This document shows positions 36,418-45,289 of a stretch of 64,000 bases of DNA, one piece after another; the stretch's first letter is position 1; each line of letters starts with the position of its first letter. The notes under the pieces are model-generated. The model was given only the letters and a program-made list of their open reading frames with translations. It was not told where the DNA came from and did no database searches. Origin of the DNA: Micromonospora sp. CP22 (lineage in GTDB: Bacteria; Actinomycetota; Actinomycetes; Mycobacteriales; Micromonosporaceae); NCBI RefSeq assembly GCF_009712475.1, contig NZ_VCJO01000001.1:186001-250000 (forward strand), read 5' to 3'. A program made the translations under genes and the position numbers.

Positions 36418-37449
36418 GTGTTTCCCTCCAACTCGCCCGAGACCGGCCGTGACCCGTGGACCGACGACCCGTCCACGGCGCAAGGCACGGCACCGCGCAC
36501 CGGTCCGGGCGTGGAAACCGACGAGAGACGCGCCCGAGGCCCACGCCGGTTGCGTCGGGGCGGCTCGGCTCGCCGCCCCGACGACGAGGCCGACGCCGAC
36601 GTCGAGGACGAGGAGGAACCGCCGGTCGAGGTGAGCCGGCAGCTCTCGCTCGCCATCGGTGGTTTCGCCGCGCTGCTCGGCCTCGGCCTGATCGTCGCCG
36701 CGCAGACCTCCAACCCCGGTTACCGGCTGCCCTTCACGCTCGTGGTGCTCACCGTCCAGGTGTTGTTCGCGCTCTCCTGGACCATGGTCACCCGGCCACC
36801 CGCGGTGGCGGTCGTCCTCGGGGTCGCCGTGGCGACCGGGCTCGCCGCCGACGTGGTGGCCGTACGGTCAGCCGAGGCGCGGCTGGCGCCGCTGTTCTAC
36901 CTCGCGGTCGGCGGGGCGTTCGTGGCGGTGCTCGGCCAACTGGTTCGCCGGGTGGACCGGGCCCGGGTGACCGACTCGTTGCGGACCACCGCGACCACCG
37001 TGTTCGGCGTGGTCGCCTTCGCCACGCTCATCGTGCTCAGCCGGATTCCGGCCGGCACCCAGGCGATCGCCGTCTGCCTGCTCGCCGCCGGGGTGGCGCT
37101 CACCGTCGCGCGGCTGACCGACGCGGTGGCGGCCTGGCCGCGACTGGCGCCCCAGGTGCCCAGGGGAGCGGCGGGAGTGGTCGGCGGCGCGATGATCGGC
37201 ACCCTGGTCAGCGCGCTGCTCGGTGGTTACCTGGTCACCCCGTTCACCCCCACCCGGGCCGCGATCATCGGCCTGGTGGCGGCGGTGGTCGCGGTGCTGG
37301 CCGATCTCGCCGTCAGCTACGCGGAGGCGGGTCGGCTGATGGCCGGCGAGGTGCCGACGGTCTGGGTCGCCCGGCACGTGCAGGGGCCGCTCGGCGGCTT
37401 CGCGATGGCGGCACCGGCCGCGTACCTGATGTGTCGGCTGGTGCTCTGA
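36418..37449 (+). CDS. polytopic membrane protein, hypothetical
   Basis: 343 residues. A polar, Arg/Asp/Glu-rich head of about 75 residues is followed by eight or nine hydrophobic helices. The final motif RHVQGPLGGFAMAAPAAYLMCRLVL appears conserved in this position next to glnR/lmeA in actinobacteria, but I do not recognise a named family. GTG 36418 was chosen as the last start before the polar head; the ribosome site is unclear. It is followed after 110 bases by the LmeA-like gene. Confidence 0.72.
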   Translation: MFPSNSPETGRDPWTDDPSTAQGTAPRTGPGVETDERRARGPRRLRRGGSARRPDDEADADVEDEEEPPVEVSRQLSLAIGGFAALLGLGLIVAAQTSNPGYRLPFTLVVLTVQVLFALSWTMVTRPPAVAVVLGVAVATGLAADVVAVRSAEARLAPLFYLAVGGAFVAVLGQLVRRVDRARVTDSLRTTATTVFGVVAFATLIVLSRIPAGTQAIAVCLLAAGVALTVARLTDAVAAWPRLAPQVPRGAAGVVGGAMIGTLVSALLGGYLVTPFTPTRAAIIGLVAAVVAVLADLAVSYAEAGRLMAGEVPTVWVARHVQGPLGGFAMAAPAAYLMCRLVL

Positions 37450-37559
37450 CCGTCGGCGCGCGGTGGCCCGAGTCGGTCGTCGGAGATTGAAGAATCCGCA
37501 CCACGGGTACCACCGGATGGCCGCTGGCGGCATCGAGGTACGACGAGACAGGAGGCGGC

Positions 37560-38345
37560 GTGGAGCCGGAGCAGACGTACGGACACCGGCCACGGCGACG
37601 TGGGCGCAAAGTGCTGATCGGGTTCGTCGTCCTGCTGCTGGTGCTCGCCGGGCTGCTCGCCATCGCCGACCGGGTGGCGGCGAGCGTGGCCGAGCGCGCC
37701 ATCGCCGACGAGGTGCGCCAGCAGGTCGCCGAGCAGGGCGCGCAGTCCGCGCCACCCGAGGTCGAGGTGGGCGGTTTCCCGTTCCTCACCCAGGTGCTCG
37801 ACGGCCGGTACGAACGCATCTCGATCAAACTGCGGGACGTGAGCGCCTCGGTGCAGGGCGACGCGGTCGCGCTGCCCAGCCTGGACGTCGACGCCCGCAA
37901 CGTACGTGCCTCGCTCGACACCCTGCGTACCGGCCAGGGTGAGGTGGTGGCCGAGACGGTCAACGGCACCGGCACCGTCAGCTACCAGAGTCTGGCGGCC
38001 CTGCTGGACCGGGAGGGACTGACTCTCGGCGAGCGGGACGGACGACTGGCCGTCACCGCCCCGGTGGACATCCTCGGTCAGCAGCTCACCGTCACCGGCA
38101 CCGCCGACATCGTCGTCGGCGAGCAGGGAGAGGTGGCGCTGAAGTTCGAGGAGTTGACCGCCGAAGGGCTGCCGGACGTACCGCTGGCCCGCACCCTGGT
38201 GAACAACTTCGCCCGGAGCATCTCGGTCGACGTACCCCTGCCGGAGCTACCGTTCCAGCTCACCGTCCGGGAGGTACGGCCGCAGCCGCAGGGGCTCACC
38301 GTCACCGCCGATGCGCGGGACGTGCCGATCAACTCGGCGCGCTGA
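37560..38345 (+). CDS. lmeA: LmeA-like phospholipid-binding protein (DUF2993)
   Basis: 261 residues. One N-terminal transmembrane anchor (about 17-37) precedes a beta-rich domain with the DUF2993 patterns VGGFPFLTQVLDGRYE and ISIKLRDV. In mycobacteria LmeA binds phosphatidylinositol mannosides or phosphates and supports lipomannan chain elongation. The gene lies between glnR and cysA2, as Rv0817c does in M. tuberculosis. GTG 37560 follows GGAGG. Whether this organism makes lipomannan is not visible here. Confidence 0.82.
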   Translation: MEPEQTYGHRPRRRGRKVLIGFVVLLLVLAGLLAIADRVAASVAERAIADEVRQQVAEQGAQSAPPEVEVGGFPFLTQVLDGRYERISIKLRDVSASVQGDAVALPSLDVDARNVRASLDTLRTGQGEVVAETVNGTGTVSYQSLAALLDREGLTLGERDGRLAVTAPVDILGQQLTVTGTADIVVGEQGEVALKFEELTAEGLPDVPLARTLVNNFARSISVDVPLPELPFQLTVREVRPQPQGLTVTADARDVPINSAR

Positions 38346-38704
38346 CCTCCGGCCCGGCGTCCCGGATGCTGGTCGACCCGATAGAGATTTCTGGGATCGC
38401 TGGTAGGCTCCCTGCTCATGGGGACGCTCCTCACCAAACGGCGCGCGGTCGACCTGTGCCGCGTGGCCACCTGCCTGTGTCGCCCCGTCATCTGACGGCG
38501 GGGCTGTTTCGGGCCGCCTAGCGGCCTAGGCACTCGGGGCACGCGTACCTAGTTCCCGGTGCACCCACCGGACGTCCGGCAGCGGCGCCGTCGCACGAAC
38601 CCGTGATCCGTTCCTAGCTATGGGTCCCGCGCGTGGTGCGACATCTAGACATCCCACGACCTCCGCGCGCTGGCTCACCACCATCCTCACCAGGGAGTGA
38701 TCTG
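38346..38704 (+). promoter_or_regulatory. cysA2 leader region
   Basis: This 359-base gap between lmeA and cysA2 holds the cysteine leader ORF, the hairpins around it and about 200 further bases that are rich in short inverted repeats up to the cysA2 ribosome site (AGGGAG). I see no other gene. Confidence 0.55.
38418..38495 (+). CDS. short leader peptide with cysteine cluster (probable attenuator)
   Basis: A 25-residue ORF: it starts MGTLLTKRRAVDLCRVAT and ends CLCRPVI, with Cys14, 19 and 21. A TAGGCT -10-like box ends eight bases before the ATG, so the ORF is at or near the 5' end of the mRNA. GGCCGC/GCGGCC (38512-38526) and CCCCGTC/GACGGCGGGG around the stop codon can form competing hairpins. 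It precedes the cysA2-sseC sulfur genes. Cysteine-rich leaderless ORFs upstream of the same operon act as cysteine-responsive attenuators in mycobacteria, and similar RR-x-VDL-x-R leader peptides are widespread in actinobacteria. Confidence 0.7.
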   Translation: MGTLLTKRRAVDLCRVATCLCRPVI

Positions 38705-39553
38705 ATGAGTCGCGACACCGCACTCGTTTCGGCCGAGTGGGCCGAGAAGAACCTCGACGCCCCGGGCGTCGTCTTCGTCGAGGTCGACGAGGACACCACC
38801 GCCTACGACTCCGGCCACATCGCCGGTGCCATCAAGCTGGACTGGAAGACCGACCTGCAGGACCCGGTCCGCCGGGACTTCGTGAACAAGGCCCAGTTCG
38901 AGGCGCTGCTGTCCGAGCGGGGCATCAGCAACGACGACACCGTCATCCTCTACGGCGGCAACAACAACTGGTTCGCCGCGTACGCGTACTGGTACTTCAA
39001 GCTCTACGGCCACCGTGACGTCAAGCTGCTCGACGGCGGTCGCAAGAAGTGGGAGCTGGACGCCCGTCCGCTGGTCAACGACACGGTGACCCGCCCGGCC
39101 ACGCAGTACGTCGCCAGCGAGCCGGACACCAGCATCCGGGCCTTCCGCGACGAGGTCGTGGACGCGATCGGCACCAAGAACCTGGTCGACGTGCGCAGCC
39201 CCGACGAGTACGCCGGTCGCCTGCTCGCCCCCGCCCACCTGCCCCAGGAGCAGGCGCAGCGCGGCGGCCACATCCCGACCGCGATCAGCGTGCCGTGGTC
39301 GAAGGCGGCCAACGAGGACGGCACCTTCAAGTCCGACGACGAACTGCGCAAGATCTACGGCGAGGCCGGGCTGGACGACAGCAAGGAGACCATCGCCTAC
39401 TGCCGGATCGGCGAGCGTTCCTCGCACACCTGGTTCGTGCTGCAGGAGCTGCTCGGGCACCGCAACGTGAAGAACTACGACGGATCGTGGACCGAGTACG
39501 GCTCCCTGGTCGGTGTGCCGGTGGCACTCGGCGATGAGCCGGGGGAGGCCTGA
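38705..39553 (+). CDS. cysA2: thiosulfate sulfurtransferase (rhodanese)
   Basis: 282 residues with two rhodanese domains. The C-terminal one is active: Cys233 opens the loop CRIGERSSH, the CRxGxR type found in thiosulfate sulfurtransferases; the N-terminal one is a structural copy. It transfers sulfane sulfur from thiosulfate to acceptors such as cyanide or thiols. ATG 38705 follows AGGGAG. The sseC gene begins one base after its stop codon, so they are one operon, as in mycobacteria. Confidence 0.92.
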   Translation: MSRDTALVSAEWAEKNLDAPGVVFVEVDEDTTAYDSGHIAGAIKLDWKTDLQDPVRRDFVNKAQFEALLSERGISNDDTVILYGGNNNWFAAYAYWYFKLYGHRDVKLLDGGRKKWELDARPLVNDTVTRPATQYVASEPDTSIRAFRDEVVDAIGTKNLVDVRSPDEYAGRLLAPAHLPQEQAQRGGHIPTAISVPWSKAANEDGTFKSDDELRKIYGEAGLDDSKETIAYCRIGERSSHTWFVLQELLGHRNVKNYDGSWTEYGSLVGVPVALGDEPGEA

Positions 39554-39554
39554 G

Positions 39555-39890
39555 ATGACCGCACCCACCGCCGCGAGCGCCGCCACCGGCTGCGCCGCCC
39601 CCGACCAGGCCGCCCCGCTGCCCGCCGGTCTCGACCTGGAACGGGAAACCGTCATCACCGGTATCGTCCGCTCCGCCGAGGGCGAGGCGGTGCCCGGGGC
39701 GTACGTCCGTCTGCTCGACTCGACCGGTGAGTTCACCGCCGAGGTGGTGACCTCAGCTGCCGGTCAGTTCCGCTTCTTCGCCGCGCCGGGTGCCTGGACG
39801 TTGCGGGCGCTCTCCCGCCAGGGCAACGGGGACACCACGGTGACCGCCGGTCTCGGCATCAACGAGGTGGGCGTCACCGTCACCGACTGA
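39555..39890 (+). CDS. sseC: SseC family protein (DUF1416)
   Basis: 111 residues. A short Ala/Pro head precedes a small beta-sandwich with EGEAVPGAYVRLLDSTGEF and GQFRFFAAPGAWTLRAL, like a carboxypeptidase-regulatory or transthyretin-type fold. This DUF1416/SseC family almost always follows a rhodanese gene and is thought to assist sulfur transfer, but its activity is unknown. It starts one base after the cysA2 stop. Confidence 0.88.
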   Translation: MTAPTAASAATGCAAPDQAAPLPAGLDLERETVITGIVRSAEGEAVPGAYVRLLDSTGEFTAEVVTSAAGQFRFFAAPGAWTLRALSRQGNGDTTVTAGLGINEVGVTVTD

Positions 39891-39910
39891 CCCACGCTCT
39901 GATCGACCTG

Positions 39911-39943
39911 GTGGCCCGCATCCCGGCGAGGGATGCGGGCCAC
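39911..39943 (+). terminator. terminator of cysA2-sseC
   Basis: GTGGCCCGCATCCC pairs exactly with GGGATGCGGGCCAC around a five-base loop, 20 bases after the sseC stop. Confidence 0.85.
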
Positions 39944-40070
39944 TGTCGTCGGGGCCGTCCGCGCCTACCGTGCCGCCGCGTGACCTCGTCGTGGCGACGG
40001 CAGCGGTGCCCGGAACATGCCGATCTCGGGGCACCGGCCTGGATGGCCGGCACCCCGAGGTGTCGACGGG

Positions 40071-43000
40071 TCAGATACCGGTGGCTCTGGTGCAGGTGGA
40101 GGCGGGCTCCAGGGCGAAGTCGAGCGTGCCGACGATGCCTGCCTCGACCCGGTGCCGCTGCACCTGTGGCACCCAGCCGTCCTTGGCCACGATCACCTCG
40201 TAGCGGCCCTTCGGCAGCCACCACTCGTAGCGGCCGTCGGCCCCGGCCGTCAGCGTCGTGCCGGTGCCAGCCGAGATCAGGTTCACCCGTACCGTCGCCG
40301 GGATGCCGACCGTGACGCCGCCGCAGGTGGTGCCCGTGACGGTGCCCCGGAGTTTGCCCCAGCTGGCCGGCGGTGACACGTTCATCTCCACCGAAACCGG
40401 GCTGACCGGGTAGGGGGTGTCGGAGGCGACGGCGATCTCGCCCGCGTACCGGCCGGGCTGGGCGACGCCCGCCGCCTCGGTGGCGGTGAGGGTGACGGTC
40501 ACCGTCTTCGACTCACCCGGGGCGAGGGTGAACGTGGTCGGGGAGGTGCTCAGCCAGGCCAGGTCAGCCTCGGCGGCGCAGAGTTCCAGACCACCGAGCC
40601 GTTCGCTGTCCGCGCTGCCCACGAAGGAACTGGGCGACCCGCCGACCTTGTACACGCCGCAGGCGGCGGCTCCCCGGTACCGGCCGAACCGGACGTTGGG
40701 CAGGTCACGCCAGGCCCCGGTGGCCGGATCGAAGCCGACGGTGCGGTTGGTGACGGCGGTCGATCCGTCGGTCACCCCGCCGGCCAGCACCAGCAGCCCA
40801 CCGGCTGCCGCGTACTGCGACCCCCACAACTCCAGCGGCAGGTTCGGCAGCGGGCTCCAGCTGTCGGCCGCCGGGTCGTACCGGTAGGCGTCGGTGTACT
40901 CGGTGCTGCCCGTGCCACCGGCACAGTAGACCGCGGAACCGATCCCGCCGCAGGCCAGCCAGGACACCGGATGCGGGTAGGTGGCACCGGTGCTGAACGA
41001 GCCGGTGGCCGGGTCGAACACCACCAGTTTGTCGCTGTCGGTGCAGGTGGCATCGGCGCAGCCACCCACGAGGTACACCTTGCCGCCGACCACCGCCGTA
41101 CCGGCCGCCGCGACCGGAGCGGGGTTGGTCGCTCCCGCCAGGGTGCTCCAGGTGCCGGCGACCGGGTCGAAGACGTCGACCGTGGCGACGGGGGCGTCGT
41201 CAGCGCCCCAACCGCCGAGCACGTACAGCTTGCCGTCGGCCGCTACCGCGGCGGGCTTGGAGCGCACCGTCGGCAGGTCCGGCAGGGCGGTCCAGGCGCC
41301 AGGCCCCGGGTCGTACGCCCAGACCTTGCGCTCGGTGCCGGTACCGCCACCCCCACCGACCGAGTAGATCTTCCCGTCCAGCCACACTGCGGCGTTGTCG
41401 TAGATCGCCGCCGGTAGCTTGGCGATCTCGCTCCACGCGTCGTCGGCGGCGGTGCCGGCCGTCGGTGCCGCCCCGCCGTACGCGGTGCCGGTGCGCGCCT
41501 TGCTGAGCCCCTTCACCTTCTGTTCCAACAGCGGTGCGCCGTCCTGCTTCAGCAGGTCGAACCGACCGGCGCGTTCCAACAGATCGACGCTGGCCGGTGC
41601 GGTGCCGGTGTTGCGCACCGTCACCCGGGTGGTGCGGGTGCTGCCGTACGGCTGATGGGACTCGACGGTCGTCGGGCTGACGCTCAGGCGACCGGCGGTG
41701 AGGGCGAAGTTCGCCCGCTTGACCCGGTCGGCGGTGACCGTCACCTCCTTGGTGACCGACGCGTACGGGGTGCGCTCGGCGGTGACCGGGTGGGTGCCGG
41801 TCAACTCGGAGAAGAACCAGTAGAAGCCGTCCGGCTCGGCCGGGTCCGCTGGCGTGGCCCCCGAGACCGCGCTGTTCTCGGGTCGGTGGTCGCTGGCCAC
41901 CGTCACGCCGTTGAGCGGGTCGCCGGTGTTGCGGTCGGTGGTGGTACCGACCACCAGCCCACCGGGCACCGGCGAGCACTCGCGGTTGACCACCTCCACG
42001 TCGTCCACCTGCCACCACCAGGCGAAGGTGCCCTTGAAGCGGAAGCGGACCAGCGCCGAAGCGGCGTTCGCGGCCGGGTCGAGCGGCACCTCCTCGATCC
42101 GGGGGCCACGCCGGCTGGCGGTCTGGTGCCAGACGTTGGTCCAGGTCTCCCCGGCGTCGGTGGAGACGTCGATGTCGGCGGTGTCGCTGATGCCGACGGC
42201 GCGCCAGTCACTGCGGAACCGCAGCACCGGCGCGGCGGTTGTGGACAGGTCGATCGGTGGGGCGATCAGGTCGGTGTCCTGGGTGTTGCCGGAGCCGAGG
42301 GCGTCACTGTCGATGATGGCGAAGCCGCCGGTGCCGCCGGTGAGGTTGCCCCGGGAACGGGGGTCGTCGAAGACCCAGCCGCCGGAGGCGGTGCGGTTCG
42401 CCACCGTCCAACCGGTCGGCGCGCTCGTGCCGTCGAAGCTCTCGGTGAACAGTGGAGCGCCGAACTGAGCCGTGTACCCGGCCGCGGTGCAGGCGGCGTC
42501 GACGGGTACCGCCAGGTTGATCGTGGTGTCCGCCCCACCCACGGCCACCTGCCGGGTGACGGTGCGGTACCCCGGGTACTGGGCGGTCACGGTCAGCCGG
42601 TACGAGGTGTTGCCCGGCAGGGTGAGCGAGTAACGGCCGTTCACCGGGTTGGTGAACACCGCATCGCCGGTGCGGCCCGCGACATCGATCCGGGCGTACA
42701 GCGGCCAGCCGTGGCCGGAGGCGTCGGTGACCTTTCCGCTGACCGTGACGCTCGGGGTGGCCAGCAGGGCGAAGTCCTGGTCGAGGGTGCCGCCGTCGGG
42801 CACCGTGACGGTCGCCGACTGGTCGGCGTAACCGAAGGCGCTGACCGAGAGGGTGACCTCGCCGGCCGGCACGGTCAGCGCGTACCGTCCGTCGGCGCCG
42901 GTGGTGGTGCTGCGGGTGCCGTCGGTCACCGTCGCGCCGGGCACCGGGTCGTCGTCGGCGGAGTCGGTGACCACCCCGCTGACCCGGCCGACCGGCCCAC

Positions 43001-44447
43001 GGGGGGCGTCCCGCACCGCCGCGTACGCGTCGAGCCGCCCCTCGCCGAAGACGTTGTTGTCGGCCGGCGTGCCACCGCAGGTGGTGGCGTCGACGTCGCG
43101 GGCCGTGCGGTCCAGCAACTCCTCGGTGGCGGTGATGTCCCCACGCAGACCGGGGGAGGCCCCCCAGAGCAGCGCCACGGTGCCGGCGACGTGCGGGGCG
43201 GCCATCGAGGTGCCGCTGAACGAGGCGTACCCGCCGTTGCGGACGCTGGATCGGACGCTGCTGCCGGGCGCGGCGATGTTCGGCTTCAACACCTCGGTGC
43301 CGGAGCCGCGGCCGGAGAATCCGGCGATGTTGTTGTTCACGTCGTACGCGCCGACCGCGTACGCGTTGACGTAGTCCCCCGGTGAACCGGCGCTGCCGCA
43401 GGCCGGCCCGTCGTTGCCGGCGGAGAAGACGGGGAAGATGCCGGCGGCCCGCCACGCGGTGACCGTCTGCTGGTACCAGGGGTCGCCCCCGTCCCCGCCC
43501 CAGGAGTTGTTCACGATGTCCGGGCGGAGATCGGGCCGGGGGTTCTGGCCGGCGGCGTCGGTGGGGGCGAGCACCCACTGCCCGGCGGCGAGCAGCGAGG
43601 CGTCCGAGCAGCTGTTCGACTCGCATCCCTTGGCGGCGATCCACCGGGCACCGGGGGCGACGCCGATCTGGTTGCCGGCACCGTCGTCACCGACCATGGT
43701 GCCCATCGTGTGCGTGCCGTGGTCGTGGTTGTCGCAGGGTGCCGTGCCGGCGCACACGCCCGCCGGGTCGAACCAGTTGTACGCGTGGTCGAAGTTGCCG
43801 CCGCCGAGGTTGCCCCGGTAGGAGGCGACGAGGGCGGCGTGGTCGTAGCGAACGCCGCTGTCGATGTTGGCTACGACCACGCCCTCGCCACGGGCGCCGA
43901 ACTCGTCCCACGCCCGGGGCGCGCCGATGTTGGTCAGTCCCCATTCGACGGCGGTGGTGCGAGCGCGCGTGGCCTCGGTCTCGGTCGGTTGGATGAGGGG
44001 ATAGCTGCGGCTCGGCGTGATCCGGGCCACCTCCGGGCGGCGGGAGATCTCGTCGAGCAGGGCCTTGTCGCCCTCGACCCGCAGCGCGTTGGCGATCCAG
44101 TACGAGGTGTACGGCACCTTGCGGTCGTCGAGCAGCGTGCGCAGGTCGCGCTGGGTGCGGGTGGCCGTGCCGGTGAGCAGCCGGTGCACCTCACCGGCCC
44201 GGGCGTCGGGGTCGCGTTCGCGGCTGGCCTGCGCCAGCGGGGCGGTCTCGGTCAGATAGACCAGGAACGGGGCGGTCGACGTGGTGCCGAGCTGGTCGAG
44301 CAGCGCCGGGTCGACGGCGGCCCGGTGCGGTGCCGGCTGTGGGGCCGGCGCGGCGATCGCGGGCTGGCCGGTGACGCACAGCACGGCGGCGGTCAGCACC
44401 GCTATCGCCCGCCATCGTGGCGACCGGCTGGATGGTCGTATGAACAA
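40071..44447 (-). CDS. large secreted subtilase with CarboxypepD-like and kelch domains
   Basis: 1458 residues. Order: signal peptide (1-33); I9-like prodomain (about 57-150, containing YWIANALRV); subtilisin domain with Asp196, His243 (HGTH), oxyanion Asn345 and Ser414 (SGTSMAAPHV); two CarboxypepD-regulatory-type beta domains; a jelly-roll segment (VFDDPRSRGN to ADIDVSTDAGETWTNV); another beta domain; five to six kelch-like repeats, each around YVLGG or YLVGG and ending in VFDP or YDP; a further beta segment; and a final CarboxypepD-like domain. It should be an exported, cell-surface or free protease with many binding modules. The start is TTG 44447, four bases behind GGGGAGG. Confidence 0.88.
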   Translation of the reverse strand: MFIRPSSRSPRWRAIAVLTAAVLCVTGQPAIAAPAPQPAPHRAAVDPALLDQLGTTSTAPFLVYLTETAPLAQASRERDPDARAGEVHRLLTGTATRTQRDLRTLLDDRKVPYTSYWIANALRVEGDKALLDEISRRPEVARITPSRSYPLIQPTETEATRARTTAVEWGLTNIGAPRAWDEFGARGEGVVVANIDSGVRYDHAALVASYRGNLGGGNFDHAYNWFDPAGVCAGTAPCDNHDHGTHTMGTMVGDDGAGNQIGVAPGARWIAAKGCESNSCSDASLLAAGQWVLAPTDAAGQNPRPDLRPDIVNNSWGGDGGDPWYQQTVTAWRAAGIFPVFSAGNDGPACGSAGSPGDYVNAYAVGAYDVNNNIAGFSGRGSGTEVLKPNIAAPGSSVRSSVRNGGYASFSGTSMAAPHVAGTVALLWGASPGLRGDITATEELLDRTARDVDATTCGGTPADNNVFGEGRLDAYAAVRDAPRGPVGRVSGVVTDSADDDPVPGATVTDGTRSTTTGADGRYALTVPAGEVTLSVSAFGYADQSATVTVPDGGTLDQDFALLATPSVTVSGKVTDASGHGWPLYARIDVAGRTGDAVFTNPVNGRYSLTLPGNTSYRLTVTAQYPGYRTVTRQVAVGGADTTINLAVPVDAACTAAGYTAQFGAPLFTESFDGTSAPTGWTVANRTASGGWVFDDPRSRGNLTGGTGGFAIIDSDALGSGNTQDTDLIAPPIDLSTTAAPVLRFRSDWRAVGISDTADIDVSTDAGETWTNVWHQTASRRGPRIEEVPLDPAANAASALVRFRFKGTFAWWWQVDDVEVVNRECSPVPGGLVVGTTTDRNTGDPLNGVTVASDHRPENSAVSGATPADPAEPDGFYWFFSELTGTHPVTAERTPYASVTKEVTVTADRVKRANFALTAGRLSVSPTTVESHQPYGSTRTTRVTVRNTGTAPASVDLLERAGRFDLLKQDGAPLLEQKVKGLSKARTGTAYGGAAPTAGTAADDAWSEIAKLPAAIYDNAAVWLDGKIYSVGGGGGTGTERKVWAYDPGPGAWTALPDLPTVRSKPAAVAADGKLYVLGGWGADDAPVATVDVFDPVAGTWSTLAGATNPAPVAAAGTAVVGGKVYLVGGCADATCTDSDKLVVFDPATGSFSTGATYPHPVSWLACGGIGSAVYCAGGTGSTEYTDAYRYDPAADSWSPLPNLPLELWGSQYAAAGGLLVLAGGVTDGSTAVTNRTVGFDPATGAWRDLPNVRFGRYRGAAACGVYKVGGSPSSFVGSADSERLGGLELCAAEADLAWLSTSPTTFTLAPGESKTVTVTLTATEAAGVAQPGRYAGEIAVASDTPYPVSPVSVEMNVSPPASWGKLRGTVTGTTCGGVTVGIPATVRVNLISAGTGTTLTAGADGRYEWWLPKGRYEVIVAKDGWVPQVQRHRVEAGIVGTLDFALEPASTCTRATGI

Positions 44448-44611
44448 TTTTCCTCCCCACGTCGTCGGTCCCGATCCGTTCGGGCCCGCACACCCGCGCG
44501 CCGCGACGCGGCGGCGCGGAGCGGCCGGGGCGATGTGGGTGGTCAGTGGTGGTGCCTCCGCCCGCTGAGAGTCATGCTCTTGCGCCGACCGGCGGTGATC
44601 AATGGACGGCG

Positions 44612-44631
44612 TCGGTCAGTACTCGGTCAGT
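44612..44631. repeat. direct repeat upstream of OmpR-type regulator
   Basis: TCGGTCAGT occurs twice, at 44612-44620 and 44623-44631, an 11-base period. This spacing is usual for OmpR/PhoB-family operators. It lies about 110 bases before the regulator gene and 165 bases before the divergent subtilase. Confidence 0.4.
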
Positions 44632-44737
44632 GACGAGGCGCGATCCTGACCGATAGGCTGCATCCGGGCGTCATCGGTGACCGTCATTGGCGATCGATGG
44701 AAGTCGCAGGTCAGAGGGCTTGCTCGGGGGAGGCGTC

Positions 44738-45277
44738 GTGTCCGGTGAAGAGTTTCCGATCCTGGTCTGCGTCAGCTCGGACGCCACCGTCCGGCAGCGG
44801 GTGGTGCAGCGGCTGGACGGTGTCGGCCCGGTGGTGATCTGCGCCGACCTGGCCCAACTGCGGGCGATGTTCCCGGCCCCACCGTCGGAGTCGGGCGGGC
44901 CGGCTGACGATCCCACCGAGCGCCCCACGGAACGGCCGGCCACCTGGGGTGATCTGGTGGTCGACCGGGCGGGGCACCTGGTCACCTGGCGCGGCACCCC
45001 GCTGGGGCTGACCCGTACCGAGCGGGAGCTGTTGGCCCGGCTGGTCAGTCCACCGATCACGCTGTGGAGCTACGAGCGGCTGTTCGCCTCCGTCTGGGGC
45101 GGTGCCTACCTGGGCGACACCGCGATCCTGCACTCGGCGGTGAAGCGGCTGCGCCGAAAACTGCGGGCGCTACCCGACGGGCCGCAGGTGCAGACCGTAC
45201 GCGGCGTCGGCTACCGACTGAGCGCGCCGCCGGAGTCCGGTGACGGGCGTCCCGACGGACGGTTGCAGCAGGCGTGA
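44738..45277 (+). CDS. OmpR/GlnR-like winged-helix regulator without a working receiver
   Basis: 179 residues. The first 65 or so look like a shortened receiver (FPILVCVSSDATVRQRVVQRL) with no phospho-acceptor pocket; an acidic, Pro-rich linker follows; then a complete winged helix with LTRTERELLARLVSPP and TVRGVGYRLS. GTG 44738 follows GGGGGAGG and is preferred over an ATG at 44687. It is divergent from the large subtilase and may control it. A membrane protein gene follows after 12 bases. Confidence 0.78.
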   Translation: MSGEEFPILVCVSSDATVRQRVVQRLDGVGPVVICADLAQLRAMFPAPPSESGGPADDPTERPTERPATWGDLVVDRAGHLVTWRGTPLGLTRTERELLARLVSPPITLWSYERLFASVWGGAYLGDTAILHSAVKRLRRKLRALPDGPQVQTVRGVGYRLSAPPESGDGRPDGRLQQA

Positions 45278-45289
45278 CACGATGACCGG

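Noticed and set aside
14189..44447. The two subtilases as a recent duplication
   Set aside because: They share the prodomain pattern and the catalytic core but differ in length, topology and every other domain, so they are distant relatives.
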